Source: Incurvaria masculella
Lineage: Eukaryota > Arthropoda > Insecta > Lepidoptera > Incurvariidae
NCBI GenBank assembly: GCA_946894095.1
Contig: OX335657.1
Span: 10,974,001 to 11,038,000 of the forward strand
Direction: 5' to 3'
Length of the DNA: 64,000 nucleotides
Shown here: one piece after another, positions 12,700-24,222 of the stretch
How the letters are laid out: each line of letters begins with the position of its first letter
Numbering within the stretch: the stretch's first letter is position 1
Position numbers and translations under genes: made by a program
The notes under the pieces: model-generated
The model's input: the letters and a program-made list of their open reading frames with translations, nothing else
What the model was told of the DNA's origin: nothing
Databases searched by the model: none

Positions 12700-13876
12700 T
12701 TCTGATTTCTAAGCATGCATGTCCTAAAATGACACTGACTGAATAACAACAATCTTGCTTTTACAACAGGCATGCATCTTTTCATACGTCCACCTTGATC
12801 CCATGTGGTGTTTTATGTTAATATCATGACAGTTGGTATTAGCTATCTATGTCCAGGTACATAAAAAACGTGCTTCTATATATTACCGGGACTATGCATT
12901 TGACCATAGAGAGCATGGATAACTAAGCGGATAATAGGACGTTCTTAGCAACACATCATCTCCCAGCTATATATTTTCAAATAAAAAACAGTCCACTTCA
13001 TGCCTGTTCGATTTTTTTATATATACTTACTAGACATTTTGATATGCTATTCTTTTTATGAATAGTCTCCAAAATTTATCAATAAAATTCTAAAAACTTC
13101 CGACCTTGCTGCCGTTCTCAAAAACACGCTACCATCTCTGCCTACCGGAAAGCGGCGTGGTATATCTGTTAAAAAATAGATTGATATTGTATATATGTTT
13201 ATTATATCTATCTATCTTTATTTTACTTACTTAATTACTTAGGAGAAAAACAGAAGAAATACAAAATAAATTACAAAATTCCATAACATCATGAAAAAAT
13301 CTAATACGTTTCCCTGTAGACAATAATACAGCAATGTAGATATACTAAACCAAATTAAATATCTGTGACCTCCTGTTCCGAACGTGCAAATGTTATTATT
13401 TTTTGTGCAACTATCTGCTACTGACAAGTGGCACACTTCTTCGAAATGAGGAATCTTCACGAGTGTTTTTTTAGACTATGCACAGCCACATGTATGTAGA
13501 GGAATGGCAGACGGATTGGCGAAAACGAATCGAAAAAACTCGACTGGGAGTCTGCCAACAGCATTCCCACAAGTATAGGTTGATTGGAACTAAAATGTCA
13601 TTCTATCTAAATGATGATTTCATAGGCAACTCATCAATCAACACAGCAAGTTGGTAAAGCTGATGAATTGTAGAACAAATTAATACATGACCTAAAATGT
13701 ATGTATGCGATCGTGTCTTCGCATGAGAGAAAGAAAATCATAAAAATGCAATTATAAGATGTATGGTAACAATTGAAAAGTTTGACTTTCTTTCGTCGTG
13801 GTATCTTTAGGCGACTCATAGCATAGAAATATAAACGATTTATATGTTTAAAATTGGTGGTTTGATAAACAACAAC
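12700..13876. other. Spacer, nothing recognised
   Basis: AT-rich. Reverse frames of 73 codons (13239-13460) and 97 codons (13634-13927) resemble nothing known, and the second runs into the adjacent A element. Confidence 0.35.
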
Positions 13877-14132
13877 AAAAACCGGCCAAGTACGAGTCGG
13901 ACTCGCACACGAAGGGTTCCGTACCATCGTACAAGATTTAACACAAAAAAAATCACGTTTTTTGTATGGGACCCCCCTTTAATTATTATTATTATTTCAT
14001 TTTACCTATTTGTTGTTATAGCGGCAAAATAAAGACACACTCTGTGAAAATTTCAGCTGCCTACCTATTACAGTTCATGAGATACAGCCCTGTGACAGAC
14101 GGACAGACGGACGGACGGACGGACGGACGGAC
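13877..14132 (-). repeat. Family A element, truncated at the array
   Basis: Starts AAAAACCGGCCAAGTACGAG and runs through GGGTTCCGTACCATCG, TTGTTGTTATAGCGGC, GTTCATGAGATACAGCC and a GGAC array of about eight units, then stops. The GGGTTCCGTTGGCACCC end is missing. Confidence 0.8.
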
Positions 14133-14504
14133 CATCCAAAAAATCCAAACAATTTCAATTTGTCGTTACATCACATTAAAAAAAATCTGATGATGAACTA
14201 CCTACATACAAACTAATATGGCACTCTCGAGAAAGTTAAGGAATAATTTCACAGTGTCAATTCTACCTTACCTATTCTTGAAATAACGAGTGTTAAAATT
14301 CGATAAGCGTTTCTCGCGCAAAAAGCCCCCTCTGAACGTATAATCACTTCTTTCACGCACTTCACTTTCACTATCAGTGGGTTGCGTCAAAAATTTAAGT
14401 GTCTCGTTGTGTGAGCCTTCGGGAACTCAGCATTTAAAGCGCCTTTTACATTTAGAACGAAAATCACAAGCGTGAAGCTCACAACGTTGTCAACTTAGCC
14501 GAGC

Positions 14505-15350
14505 TAATAGTCCGGGAGGTCACGACATTTTTGGTCACGATAAGTTAAATGGCTGAATCTTGGTTCACATGTTTGAGACCAAACCTCTGATGCTAAATAT
14601 GTCGGTCTGCCTGTTCCAATTGGTTGCGTCATCTAGATTGGCTACATAAAATAGATGTTGGTATGTACCTGCTAATGAAATACTGATTGTCTAGAAACAT
14701 TGATACCTATTAATTTTACAACAATAACCAATCGTTGTTTTTAGGGTTCCGTACCCGAAGGGTGAAAACGGAACCATATTACTAAGCCTCCGCTGTCCGT
14801 CCGTCCGTCCTTTAGTCCGTCCGTCCGTCCGTCCGTCTGTCACAGGGCTGTATCTCGTGAACCATAATAGTTAGGCAGCTGATATTTACACAGAGTGTGT
14901 ATTTATTTTGCCGCTATAACAACAAATAGTTAAAATAAGAAAATAATAAAAATTAAAGGGGGTCCCACACAAAAAACTTGTTTTTTTGTGTTAAATCTTG
15001 TAAGATGGTACGGAACCCTTCCTGTGCGAGTCCGAATTGCACTTGGCCGGTTTTTTAATGAAATACTCATATATACCTAAAGTTGTATCTGTAACCTAAA
15101 TCGCCTATAAGTACGAAACGAAAACAGACATTTGTTCAGTATTTACTGATACTTTCATGCTTCGTCATTTGCATTATTTACCTTATCATTACATTTTTGT
15201 CACCATAACTACTTTTTCAGGCGCCTTATCTTGCGTTATGCACAGGCAGACTGACACATTTAGCATCAGAGGGTTGGTCTTTATCCCGTGAACCCAGTTT
15301 CAGCCATTTACTTTATCGTTACCATTTTTGTCGCGACCTCCTAGTCTATA
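14505..15350 (+). mobile_element. Small family P element, interrupted by an A copy
   Basis: Non-coding DNA element. The left end GGGAGGTCACGACATTTTTGG is mirrored at the right end (GTCGCGACCTCCTAGTC at 15330-15346), giving terminal inverted repeats of roughly 130 bp. Without the nested A copy (14738-15056) it is about 530 bp. Its right part matches the right arm of the large P at 56144-61048 (blocks TTGGTATGTACCT, ATCTGTAACCTAAATCGC, TTTGTTCAG), so it looks like a deletion derivative. No transposase frame was seen. P1 is older than the A insertion it carries. Confidence 0.65.
14738..15056 (+). repeat. Family A element, full length, nested in P
   Basis: Complete from TTTTTAGGGTTCCGTACCC to CACTTGGCCGGTTTTTT, with a CCGT array at about 14796-14836. 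It sits inside the small P element: P sequence resumes at TAATGAAATACTC, as seen by comparison with the uninterrupted P copy at 41641. It is one of the copies that defines the family boundaries. Confidence 0.8.
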
Positions 15351-15662
15351 AGTGTTAGAGAGTCGAATGCCGATTATGATAATGATCGAGCGAGAGGGTT
15401 TCTCAGCCTCTTGTGAAGCCGTAGTTGTGAAAAACAGACGTCCTTATCAGACCCTCCCAATGGGCTCCGATAGAAGAGGTGGGGTTCGCCGTGACATGTG
15501 GTTCGCGTAAAGCAACTATTTTAAGTAGCTGAGACGTTTTGGATGATGTTTACTAATGCTGCGGCTTAGTTTTTACTGATTTAACGATTACTGATCATCC
15601 ACTAGAACGAAGAATATGGTATTGTATTGTTGTGTTTTCTTTTAAAATTTAATCAATTTAAT

Positions 15663-15760
15663 CCCGCCCAGGTTGGTACCATCGAACTGAATAACAGATA
15701 TTCGAGCGATAATGAAAATTGTCTGCGTTTTCCATCCAGTTCAGTGCACCTCAGTAATAG
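15663..15760 (+). repeat. Family B SINE, fragment
   Basis: Contains GTTGGTACCATCG, AATGAAAATTGTCTGCG and TTTTCCATCCAGTTCA of the SINE body. Neither end is present. Confidence 0.5.
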
Positions 15761-16329
15761 AAGACATGCACATATTAAGGCGCTAGGACTAGCCAACTAC
15801 TCGCGCCATACAAATGCACTTTTTAACAAATGTAATAATATGTAGTGAAACGCTTCAGCAAATCCAAATAGAACTCCAGGCTGATAATGGATTGTTAATA
15901 TTTTTTGATTCCATCATTTATTTAAATAATAATAAAAATAAAAAAGTTGATTTTTCTCATTAGAAATCTGAAAGTAATTCTTTCTAGATATAAGCAAAAA
16001 CAGCATATATGTATAAATAAAAAAATCAATTTGCTTTTAGATTTCTACATTTAGTCAAAAAAGTTCGGAAATGGACACCGTTTCCGCAATGTATTTTGTA
16101 TAGAAAAAGGAAACATACATTAACGAAAATAGGTTGATTCCTAGACAAGGAATCATATATTGTAAGAATGACACTTATAATCGTCAGACTTAGTTAGTTA
16201 ACTTGGGGTGCCTCGTCTAATTTTGCGATTTGGCTAGTGCCAGGGCCTTAATGTATAATTGATTCACGTATAATTAAGTATTGCACCATAGTTCCCATAC
16301 AATGATCCATACATGAATTTCATGATATA
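15761..16329. other. Spacer, nothing recognised
   Basis: AT-rich with no frame worth reporting. Confidence 0.35.
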
Positions 16330-16438
16330 GGGGCAAATGTCATGAAATTTGGTGAGGTCCAGATCCATATAAAAAAAGAGAAAAAAAAGATTCTGACGAA
16401 TTGAGAACCTCCTCCTTTTCTTTGAAGTCGGTTAAAAA
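16330..16438 (-). repeat. Family K repeat
   Basis: Reverse copy ending in AACCGACTTCAAAGAAAAGG, then GAGGAGGTTCTCAATTCG. Two forward copies lie at 36155 and 36293. I recognise this as a frequent lepidopteran interspersed repeat of uncertain class. Confidence 0.6.
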
Positions 16439-16871
16439 GGAAACCATGCAATAATAGTGAAGAAATGATTTACATGATATTTAATTCATGCTAAGGGGTA
16501 TTTGTTGATCGATGCATTTTTAATAACAAACGTTAATAAAAAGTTACATGAGGTTAAGACCGGAAACCAAAATCACTTAAAACCCGGGTTTTTAGCCTTC
16601 TGCCTTTAATGTTTTAATGTGGATTATTGAGTTTATTAACGAAAATATATTTAAAAGAAAATGGAATTTGAAAACTTTCGCAGCCACAGTACCCTAACTG
16701 CCACCTTCTGTCTCCTCTGACCTGAAAATTCACAGAACTTGCGGCTACCTCACAGCACTTAAAGCCCTTTCCCCACCATGCGAAGTAGATTACGCGTACT
16801 ACTACCAAAGAGAATACTAATAATTCATCATCATCAATATCACTTATCAATGATAGTGAGAATAGAAGTTG

Positions 16872-16966
16872 CATTTTATGTAACTGGACATGGATGGCGA
16901 ATACCACACTTATGTCATGATTTTAGCCCAACACACCACAATGAAACTGGGTGTCATGCCATGGCC
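16872..16966 (-). repeat. Family B SINE, distal end only
   Basis: TATGTAACTGGACATGGATGG followed by CCCAACACACCACA and GTGTCATGCCATGGCC. Cut off by the T-tract of the adjoining N repeat. Confidence 0.65.
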
Positions 16967-16967
16967 T

Positions 16968-17066
16968 TATTTTTTTTTTTAAGTAAAGCGCGGCATATGG
17001 CGTACGCCAGGACCTCTTAAGGTGCCCGACGACGCCCATGAGCTTTCGAACTTTCGGGGCTGCGAC
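16968..17066 (-). repeat. Family N LINE-tail repeat
   Basis: The T-tract at 16969-16980 is an antisense poly-A tail. It is followed by AAAGCGCGGCATATGGCG, CCAGGACCTCTTAAGGTGCC and GACGACGCCCATGAGC. The intact CTCTTAAGG here is the unoccupied version of the TTAA site that holds element O at 38618-39014. It is probably the 3' end of a LINE family. Confidence 0.65.
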
Positions 17067-17399
17067 TGGGGGAAGTACTCGCTCCAGCTCATTCATGTTC
17101 GCCTAGCTAGATAATGAAAGTGATCAAACATGTTTCAATGCTGGCGCATGAGCACTCGCGCGAGCTACGGCGCATCGTCTTCAACGGGCATAAGACTAGC
17201 AGTGACAGTAGCTTTAGTTTCCTGCATTAAGCTCTCCGGCATGTATATATTCCTTGTCTGTCTTAAAATTAGTTTAAGCAACGTCTAAGAACTGTCATGA
17301 GTTTATAAATCATAGTAGACTACAAAAAAAGCTTCTACTCGACCCAAAGACTCGAAGCATAGGGTTGCGGGGTGACGCGACGCTAGCTGACAAGTAGGT

Positions 17400-17525
17400 G
17401 TGCGTACAATCGCGGCCGCGCGCGTTGTTTGACTAGCACTTTAGATACGGGGGCGAGGCGCGGGGCGGCAGCGCGGCGCGGGGGGGGCGACATGAAAGGC
17501 GCCGCCGAGCCGCCTCGTACATACA
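17400..17525. other. GC-rich patch
   Basis: CGCGGCCGCGCGCG, GGGGCGAGGCGCGGGGCGGC and similar runs stand out from AT-rich surroundings. It could be a CpG-rich regulatory patch or part of an unknown repeat. The antisense 69-codon frame here is compositional. Confidence 0.4.
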
Positions 17526-18165
17526 TCCGTCACACATCAAACGGGCCTTCCATAAAAACCTAATCGACGTTCTCGATGACTTTTGACACAGTGCACTAGG
17601 CTTATGGTAGTGGTGAATTTGCTTCAGCTGCATATCATTCATTTGCTTGGTCGCATAGAATATGTTTACGAATATACTACGTCTGCACTATTGGTCTCAA
17701 CTACTGTCTAACCTTTTTTCATTTGTTTAAACATGCTAAATATATAGAAAAGTGGAAAAAATAATAAAACTGGGTATCTAGAGTACCCAGTTTTATAAAT
17801 TGTTCTACATTTTTTGTGCATTCATATATATTTGTTTTATTAAAATATTGCAAATTTATGTACAATTGTGTCAAGCGACATTTCTCAGAAGACCCTATTA
17901 TTTTATGTCACTGCTTCATCCATTAATTTTAATGTTATCGGTAACGTTATACTCATACCGGGCTCTCTAAGGAATAAGTACAAGAATGAAACTAAATATG
18001 GAAACGTCGTGGGCTTCAGGCGAAATGCGGTGCAATGCCCTTCCAAACATAAAAAACGTTTTTGGGATTTGATAAAAATCACGGTAATATGACTTAGCCC
18101 GCTGACCTCTTGCTGACCAACTAAACAGTGACGGCGACGTCGTTACTTTCCCCAGGCCCTAGGTT
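17526..18165. other. Spacer with a short hairpin
   Basis: TAAAACTGGGTA (17765-17776) is mirrored at 17784-17795 with a 7-base loop. It is followed by T-rich sequence but there is no gene for it to terminate. Otherwise nothing is recognised. Confidence 0.45.
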
Positions 18166-18537
18166 GTGGTGTGTTTCATAATGAATCCCATAGATATTTG
18201 TAGACACATAATAAGAGCTAAGACACAACATTTGACGACACACGATGTCCAAAAATTCCAAGGAGGAACACGTTGGGTTGGCCATTTTCAACAGACATGT
18301 ACATGGAAACCAACAACATACGTTTACGTGACCGAGCGAGGTCAGCTCCTCTGGGTAGTGAAGCAAAGTGAGGCAACGGTGTGGAGGCAGCACTGCAGCA
18401 GCAAGCAGCGTCTTCGATCAGTCTGGCACCCGCTCGGGGGTGATGTGGGAAGAGAAAGAAAGAGGAGCATTACTGTGTATCTAGAAGAATTTAGAAGAAT
18501 ATATGTGTATTTAGAAGTGATTATTTCTAAGACGTAA
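18166..18537 (+). other. Unrecognised 123-codon open frame, doubtful
   Basis: Opens at a GTG or at the ATG of MNPID a few codons later and runs to TAA at about 18537. An antisense frame of 90 codons overlaps it. The predicted product has no signal peptide, membrane segment or motif I recognise, and it ends in an AG-rich low-complexity stretch (GRERKR, then YLEE). There is no TATA-like context or poly-A signal that I can tie to it. I list it only because it is among the longer frames in the window. Confidence 0.15.
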
Positions 18538-18539
18538 TA

Positions 18540-19089
18540 TTTATTTCATTCCAAGGTATACCTAAATATCTCAATAAAATCTCTCACTCCTCTAGCAAGA
18601 GTTTAGAAACCATCGTGTTCATGACTGTTCCCGCATGTTTCATATACTGTGAACTCTGTGCTGGTTTTGGATAGCGCTTCGCTCGTAATGAAGAGATAAT
18701 GCCGTTACTTTTGCGCCAGAAAGGACAGATAACTTCATTAGCAAGCGATTGACTCTAAATGACATTAAATAACACTTTCTATCAGCTTTGAATGATCCTG
18801 TTTTGAATATGCAATTAGAAATATTACTGTCTGGCTGTAGTACTCATGCAATAGATTATGTGTATTGATTATACTATAGTTATTTATCAACTGTAAAGAC
18901 AGAATCGAAAATCTGAGTTGATAAAATAATCCAGGTTATAGGCATAGGAATACATACGCGATATGCCATGCATTACGATATATAAATAAAAACCAGGTTA
19001 TGTATGTAATGTAGGTACCCGATATTCCAAGCATTACGATAGAGAAAAGACGTGGAGTAACTTTGGTTTCTCACCACATTTACGTCTAT
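18540..19089. other. Spacer, nothing recognised
   Basis: AT-rich. A short imperfect duplication (CGATATGCCATGCATTACGA and CGATATTCCAAGCATTACGA, about 18959 and 19019) is the only structure. Confidence 0.35.
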
Positions 19090-19805
19090 CACAAACGCTT
19101 GTTTGATCAAAGTCGCGTTTGGATTTAGATAGAAGGAGAAGGAATTAGGGATATTAAGAATTACAGAACCTTCCAAAAGTTTAACTCAATTGAAGAATCT
19201 CGACGTTATCATCACATACTACCACTTGAAGCGCGTAGGGAACTTGCTGATTTATTACTTTTAGTAAAAGTAGCAAACGGTCTGATTGACTGTCCGGATC
19301 TACTTGCATGCATTCAGCTTCATGTGCCGAGCCGTGCTACCAGAAATATTCACCCTCTAAATGTTGACCTAGTGAAATCAAAATACAGGCAAAATTCATT
19401 TATGTGGCGTGCAAGTAACACTCTTAATTTAAAATATAACCACCTCGACCTATTTTGCATGAACTTTAAGAGCATCAAAAATGAAGTAAATATTCTTTAT
19501 TTTGGAAATGAACAATAAGAAAAGCGTAAACTCATTAAACCCAGCAATACTATTATTATTTTACCTTTTAAAGTAAGGAAAATTCATTAATTTTGTAACC
19601 ACCTTTAATTTTTTTTGCGACATGTGATGCTCATATTTGAAGTAATATTTTAACGTGTTTTTGTCTAGGTATGTTCGACGACTGCATCTTTTTTTTCATT
19701 TGTTAACTCAACTATGAGAATATGTAACTGGTGTCTATTTTTATTACTTTGTTAATTCACTTTATGTATGAATGCACTTTTGTTTCTCCGAATAAATAAA
19801 ATAAA
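19090..19805 (+). pseudogene. LINE 3' end: C-terminus of reverse transcriptase ORF plus 3' UTR
   Basis: The reading frame ending at TAA 19516-19518 encodes the C-terminal tail of a non-LTR retrotransposon polyprotein: motifs YHHILPLEARRELADLLLL, then NGLIDCPDLL and VPSRATRN, a pattern common to the C-terminal region after the RT domain of Jockey/CR1-type elements. An in-frame stop lies at about 19128, and the RT core is absent, so the copy is 5'-truncated and dead. The 3' UTR runs to AATAAATAAAATAAAAAAAT near 19805, which fits a LINE tail. It is a different family from the LINE at the right edge as far as I can judge, because their parts do not overlap. Confidence 0.65.
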
Positions 19806-20942
19806 AAAATAATATCTTGGGAGAATTGACAATACTTGTTTTTTTAAAATCAGTATAGGGACCCTAGGACGAGCCGATATTTCATCAACCGAAGTTCAAG
19901 TTTGGGGTCGCAGGCTGGACGCAGCCCGGCGGTAAATGGCTTCGAAATCAAGTTCTAGAGCTTACCATAATATCCCATTCAGGCGAATTTGTGTTTTGTA
20001 AAGAAATAAATCGAACCTTCAATGAATGAGGTTTACTTGACAAGTGTATACCTTATAATAGTAATAAATGGCATCACAGTAAGGCAACAAAAACTATACT
20101 GGTGTGAATAACCATCGAGATGGTTAGCTTTTAGTAGGCTAGATTTTCTTTGGAATCCCTAAGGATGTTCCGACCACTTTGTTCCTTGTAAACAATACAA
20201 AAAAAATACTATGCTTTGAAGCACTAACATGAAATATTAATAAAAAATGTGAAACATAGCCATCACTGTTATCGCCTACATATTTTCCTATTTTCAGGTT
20301 CATTGGCTTTGTCATAAAATGTCTTTGCGATAAAATATTTTATTTGGCATAATAAAAAAAAAAAGTTTAACAAAACTACGAATAAAAATACCGGTTATTT
20401 TATGTTAAAAATACAGGTTAGTTTATGGCTAAAAATATTTAACATTTTTAATTTATTAGTGCCTCAGATCCACAGCCGTATAAGTCAGCTGTGCGCGGCG
20501 GCGCGCGGGGCGCCTTACCCTGCGCAAACCGGCCACAAAGTTTTTTTCACGAGCGGTACATTGGTATATTTATTTGTGTAACAGTTGAATATATGGATAC
20601 CAGTCCAACACATGCACTACCGGAGGTAGTAAAACCAAATCGATTTCAGCCAGTTTTTATTTCAAGCCCAAATAAAATCGACCCTTTGTTCAGTGTTTGC
20701 CCCAAAAGGCACAAAAACCGTTTTATTGGTTCAGTTTCAATCAATCGCCAACAGTAGGTGCTGGGAAGTGTCTGCGAGTATTTTAGAGTTTTATTACATT
20801 TTTAGGGTTAAATTTATGGTTCTCCACCGTTCGGGGAAGTTGTGCCCAGCTGCATGGACCGTAGCCAAATCGGTGTAATTCGTGCTTTGAAATCGTGGGA
20901 AGTGTAGTCGGCAAACAGTATGCAATGATTTTATCACGAGCA
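19806..20942. other. Spacer with a GC-rich patch
   Basis: GCGCGGCGGCGCGCGGGGCG at 20492-20511 is a short CpG-rich patch. The 88-codon frame starting there has no recognisable features. The remainder is AT-rich. Confidence 0.35.
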
Positions 20943-21013
20943 TCTAATTCCTTCGGGAATGTGGTGTATTGGGCTAATATCATAACCGTAGTTGTGTGGT
21001 ATTACCCATCCGT
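20943..21013 (+). repeat. Family B SINE, degraded fragment
   Basis: ATTCCTTCGGGAATGTGGTG, GGGCTAATATCATAACCGT and GTGGTATTACCCATCCGTG correspond to the distal part of the SINE in the opposite orientation to the copy at 718. Confidence 0.5.
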
Positions 21014-21759
21014 GTTTATTGCTTATTGTTTCATCATCCATAGACAGTACACTGCACTCGGATTTGTCATATTTTATCATTTTATCATTAGCCAGTTCGG
21101 CAATCCCAGCGAAGAAGAACTGGCAAGAAACTCCGCTGGTTTTTTTTCAACGTTCACTTAGTCTAAGTTTACAAAAGCATAAAGTACAAACAATTAATAT
21201 CATATGCAACAATTCAAGACAGGTTGTATGTCAGGTTGTATAAAACAATTTAAACAGGCAAAACAAATGCAGGGATACTGTGCGTATTGGTATATTTTGG
21301 CGTTGATTATTTAATTAAATATACAATTTCAGTAAACTCGTTTAACCTGGACTATTTAAATGATTTGTGAATCTTTATAAAGTCATTCCTTCAATGTATA
21401 CAATATTTTCCCAGATTCAGTCGAAGCCTCTCGTTCAGAACACACTCAGTAAATAGATGAACGCGATCTTCTAGTTAGTCAGGGGCAGAACAATTTGGAA
21501 GGTCTACTTTATGATCTTAATATATCCCATCGTGACTATTATCCCCTAAGTCTTAATATGGTATTAATAATTATATCTGTAGGGAGTTGAAACATGCTAG
21601 ATCAAGAGATAAACAGTTCAGACACAAACATTGAAATCATTGCGTTGAATGTCGAAAAACAATTAATAATGTACTTGTTTTCCCTGCTCTTATAAGCGCG
21701 AACAGAATTCCGAGTACGAAACGACAAGTCCCAAAAATCTCACAATAGCACCCTAATAA
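21014..21759. other. Spacer with a LINE-like scrap
   Basis: CCAGCGAAGAAGAACTGGC followed by AAGAAACTCCGC (21107-21138) is a sequence I associate with lepidopteran LINE 3' regions. No coding frame is supported. Confidence 0.35.
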
Positions 21760-22254
21760 CTATAATGGTTTTTCGAAATAAACAAAAAGTTCCACGCGAC
21801 GCTTCTTTGTCCCTGCCGTTGTGCGATGATTGTCCCCTAATGTGTCGACATTAACGGCCTGCTTCGACAGTGTTTGTCCGAATTGGACAAACAGTGATTT
21901 TGTGCGTTTACTCGGAATCGGGCACGGCTCGGTTGGCGACACAGTCAAAACATCACGGACGCGATAAGTAATTACTTTGTCGGTCACTGTTGTTCGGTTT
22001 GTGCGATGCATTCGCAAGGTGCAATCTTCAGGTTTATATAAGGTCCTTACTTTTGAAATTGGCGGTTTGAACTCAAATATCTGGCGTTTGGTTAGGAATT
22101 CCAAATTCAAATTTATTTCCGATTTAGGCTTGTGTCTTTGGGGTTCGAATTTAGTGATTAATTTGTTTTCGAACCATTTGTTTTTTCTTTGAAATCGTTC
22201 TGTTGACGAATCGTGCAATATAAGGAAGGTCCTGGCATGCCACCTAGTGCCCAT
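21760..22254 (-). other. Longest closed frame in the window, 164 codons, unrecognised
   Basis: Starts inside a SINE fragment (22219-22254) and ends at about 21760. Residues ~20-60 (ERFQRKNKWFENKL and following) lie in a block that is duplicated at 22391-22565. The product is basic and rich in K, R and T, with no motif, signal peptide or membrane segment that I recognise. Because the start codon falls in the SINE and part of it is a recent duplication, I think it is a chance frame or the decayed remnant of a mobile element protein. Confidence 0.2.
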
Positions 22255-22628
22255 GTGGTGTGTTGGGCTAATACCATGACAGAAGGTGTGGTATTAGCAA
22301 TCCATGTCCAGTCACATAAAAAATATGGAAAACTTGTAATATCGAATTGTTTATGAATACGAATCCGTGGCACTAGTGCTGCAGAAACTTATGAAATTGG
22401 CGGTTTGTCGAACTGGCCACTTTGAACTCAACTAGCGTTTGGTTAGGAATTCCAAATTCAAATTTATTTCAGATTTAGGCTTGTGTTTTTGGGTTTCGAA
22501 TTTAGTGATTAATTTGTTTTCGAGCCATTTCTTTTTTCTTTGACATCGTTCTGTTTGTTGACAATATGGAAAACTCGAAATATTGCATTGTTTATGAATA
22601 CGAGTCCGGGGCATCAGTGCTGCAGAAA
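22055..22628. repeat. Tandem segmental duplication, one copy split by a SINE
   Basis: The block from GAAATTGGCGGTTTG to CGTTCTGTT (22055-22203) recurs at 22393-22557, and the block after it (ATGGAAAAC to GTGCTGCAGAAAC, 22325-22388) recurs at 22566-22628. In the first copy the two blocks are separated by the B SINE (22219-22324); in the second they are adjacent. The SINE therefore inserted into copy one after the duplication, or the duplication copied an unoccupied allele. Confidence 0.75.
22219..22324 (+). repeat. Family B SINE, distal half
   Basis: GGAAGGTCCTGGCATGCCAC, GTGTGTTGGGCTAATACC, then CCATGTCCAGTCACATAAAA. It lacks the tRNA head and inserts between two halves of a duplicated unit. 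Confidence 0.7.
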
Positions 22629-22661
22629 CCGATCGAAGGATTGATGATGTGTATGGGGACT

Positions 22662-22698
22662 ACTGTAAAAGAAAACAAACTACTGTAAAAGAAAACAA
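22662..22698. repeat. Tandem repeat, two ~19 bp units
   Basis: TACTGTAAAAGAAAACAA occurs twice with C between. Confidence 0.8.
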
Positions 22699-22737
22699 GG
22701 TACATTTTTGATTCCAAAAATTTACAAAACCTTAGTT

Positions 22738-22808
22738 GACACTGAAGAATTAAAAGTTATCGTGGAAGCAAACCCAGCGCAAACTACGTCAGAGTTAGCG
22801 ACGGGCTA
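22738..22808 (+). pseudogene. Mariner transposase scrap
   Basis: A frame reading EELKVIVEANPAQTTSELA then a stop (TAA at about 22807) matches the region of mariner transposases just before the second helix-turn-helix, where DELKxIVExxPxQTTxELA is typical. About 23 codons only; no inverted repeats were identified. It is the remains of a very old copy. Confidence 0.55.
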
Positions 22809-23627
22809 ACAATTTTAATTCATTTGAAATAAATTGGAAAAATGAAAAAAACATTGGTTACTAATGAATTGAGTGAAACACACAAACAAACACGCGTCGA
22901 GTGCTGCGTTGCATTACTTCCACATCCCAGCTAAAACTCCAATATTTTTAATTATTATTTTCCAATAGAAAATATGTATTAAAATATAATGAAAATATTT
23001 GGGAACCATACGTATAACTTCTTCTGCCTATACCCAGTATAATGTTCCATAATCTTACCGACTTAAATTTGTTTTATCTTAAATTTATTGCAATCGAATA
23101 TGATAAATACGAGAAAGTTTATTTTCCATGCAAAACATTTAATGTGAAGTGACTGACTGTTTGGCAAAATAACAGACTATTTCAAATCAAGCATGTGTAT
23201 TCATAAACTGCAATTACGATAGAAGATGACATCAATCCGTGCGAGTACCTATAACAGTTTTACTTTTAGCGTTTTGTTCGGTTTGTCCTTGAACATTTAG
23301 CGAGTCTGCCAAGGATAATAGTAACAAACTGTTTGCATTATCTTATTCTCAGCAGTGAATTTAAAACAGCCCACTGTTTTGCTTACCAAGAAACATCCAT
23401 AGTGTGGTCAAATCGTAAAAAATATTGTGCAAAGGTCCTTGCATTTGTTCGGACGCTTTATTGCTGTGTTTCGCCTGTGAATACAATTGTGGGAATTTCC
23501 AACCACTACGCTCAGAAAATGGTCGGCAGATTATGTTATTAATCCTACGAATATCTGTGTTATGATTATCTGTTTATTTTCACTTTCTTTTCTATGTCGA
23601 AGAGCTTTTTATGTAAACTGCGACAAG
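22809..23627. other. Spacer, nothing recognised
   Basis: AT-rich. Short overlapping frames at 23333-23782 extend partly into the neighbouring N repeat and are not supported as genes. Confidence 0.35.
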
Positions 23628-23990
23628 CGGTGCCGAAGGATGACCATTGGCTTTCAAACTTTTACAGGGGCTGTGAAAAGCATGCCGGCCGGTCAGGTAC
23701 TTTTTCATACCTCGTTTTAAGGACCCCATTTTGTACGTTGGGGGAAATACCTTGGCAGGGAGTGCATTTTACGGTTGAGTGACCCCTATACGTAAAGGAT
23801 TCAAAGGATCGGTGGGTTCTTTTGACGATGGAGTATGCCTTGTGCAGCTCCGAGAGTACATATGGTAAAACACAGACGGCCCCCTTTATGGGAGGGTCTC
23901 TACATTCTTGAATTACTCAGAGTCGTTGACGAGATCCAGTCATGATATAGGCCAGCATATCATTCCCATATGGCTACAGCATTCCGTCAC
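23628..23990 (-). repeat. Family N repeat, longer copy without tail
   Basis: Matches 39015-39290 block by block: GGGGCTGTGAAAAGCATGCC, GGCCGGTCAGGTAC, GATCGGTGGGTTCTT, GCAGCTCCGA. The poly-A proximal part is absent. The shared sequence extends well beyond the tail into what may be LINE coding sequence, but I cannot identify a protein in it. Confidence 0.55.
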
Positions 23991-24222
23991 TGGCCTAATT
24001 CGGTTTGTACACAGAAGAAGTATTTGCGCCACCTGCAAATATGTACTTTACAAATACTGAAAATTCACGCAGTGTATTCCCGGCAGGGAGAACAACTTTC
24101 CGCAGCGGCGTATGAGGATGATTCCTAATAATGGAGAATGTCTGAAGCTCACATGCTTCAATCCAGTAGGTCAAGGTTCTCCAAGATAAGTACGACAATG
24201 CCGTGAAATATTACTAGGAACA

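Noticed and set aside
14796..14836. CCGT/GGAC arrays as CRISPR-like or satellite loci
   Set aside because: They are short 4 bp arrays always inside family A copies, have no spacers, and vary in number by slippage.
17765..17795. Hairpin followed by T-rich sequence as a transcription terminator
   Set aside because: This is an animal genome, with no gene upstream and no U-run immediately after the stem.
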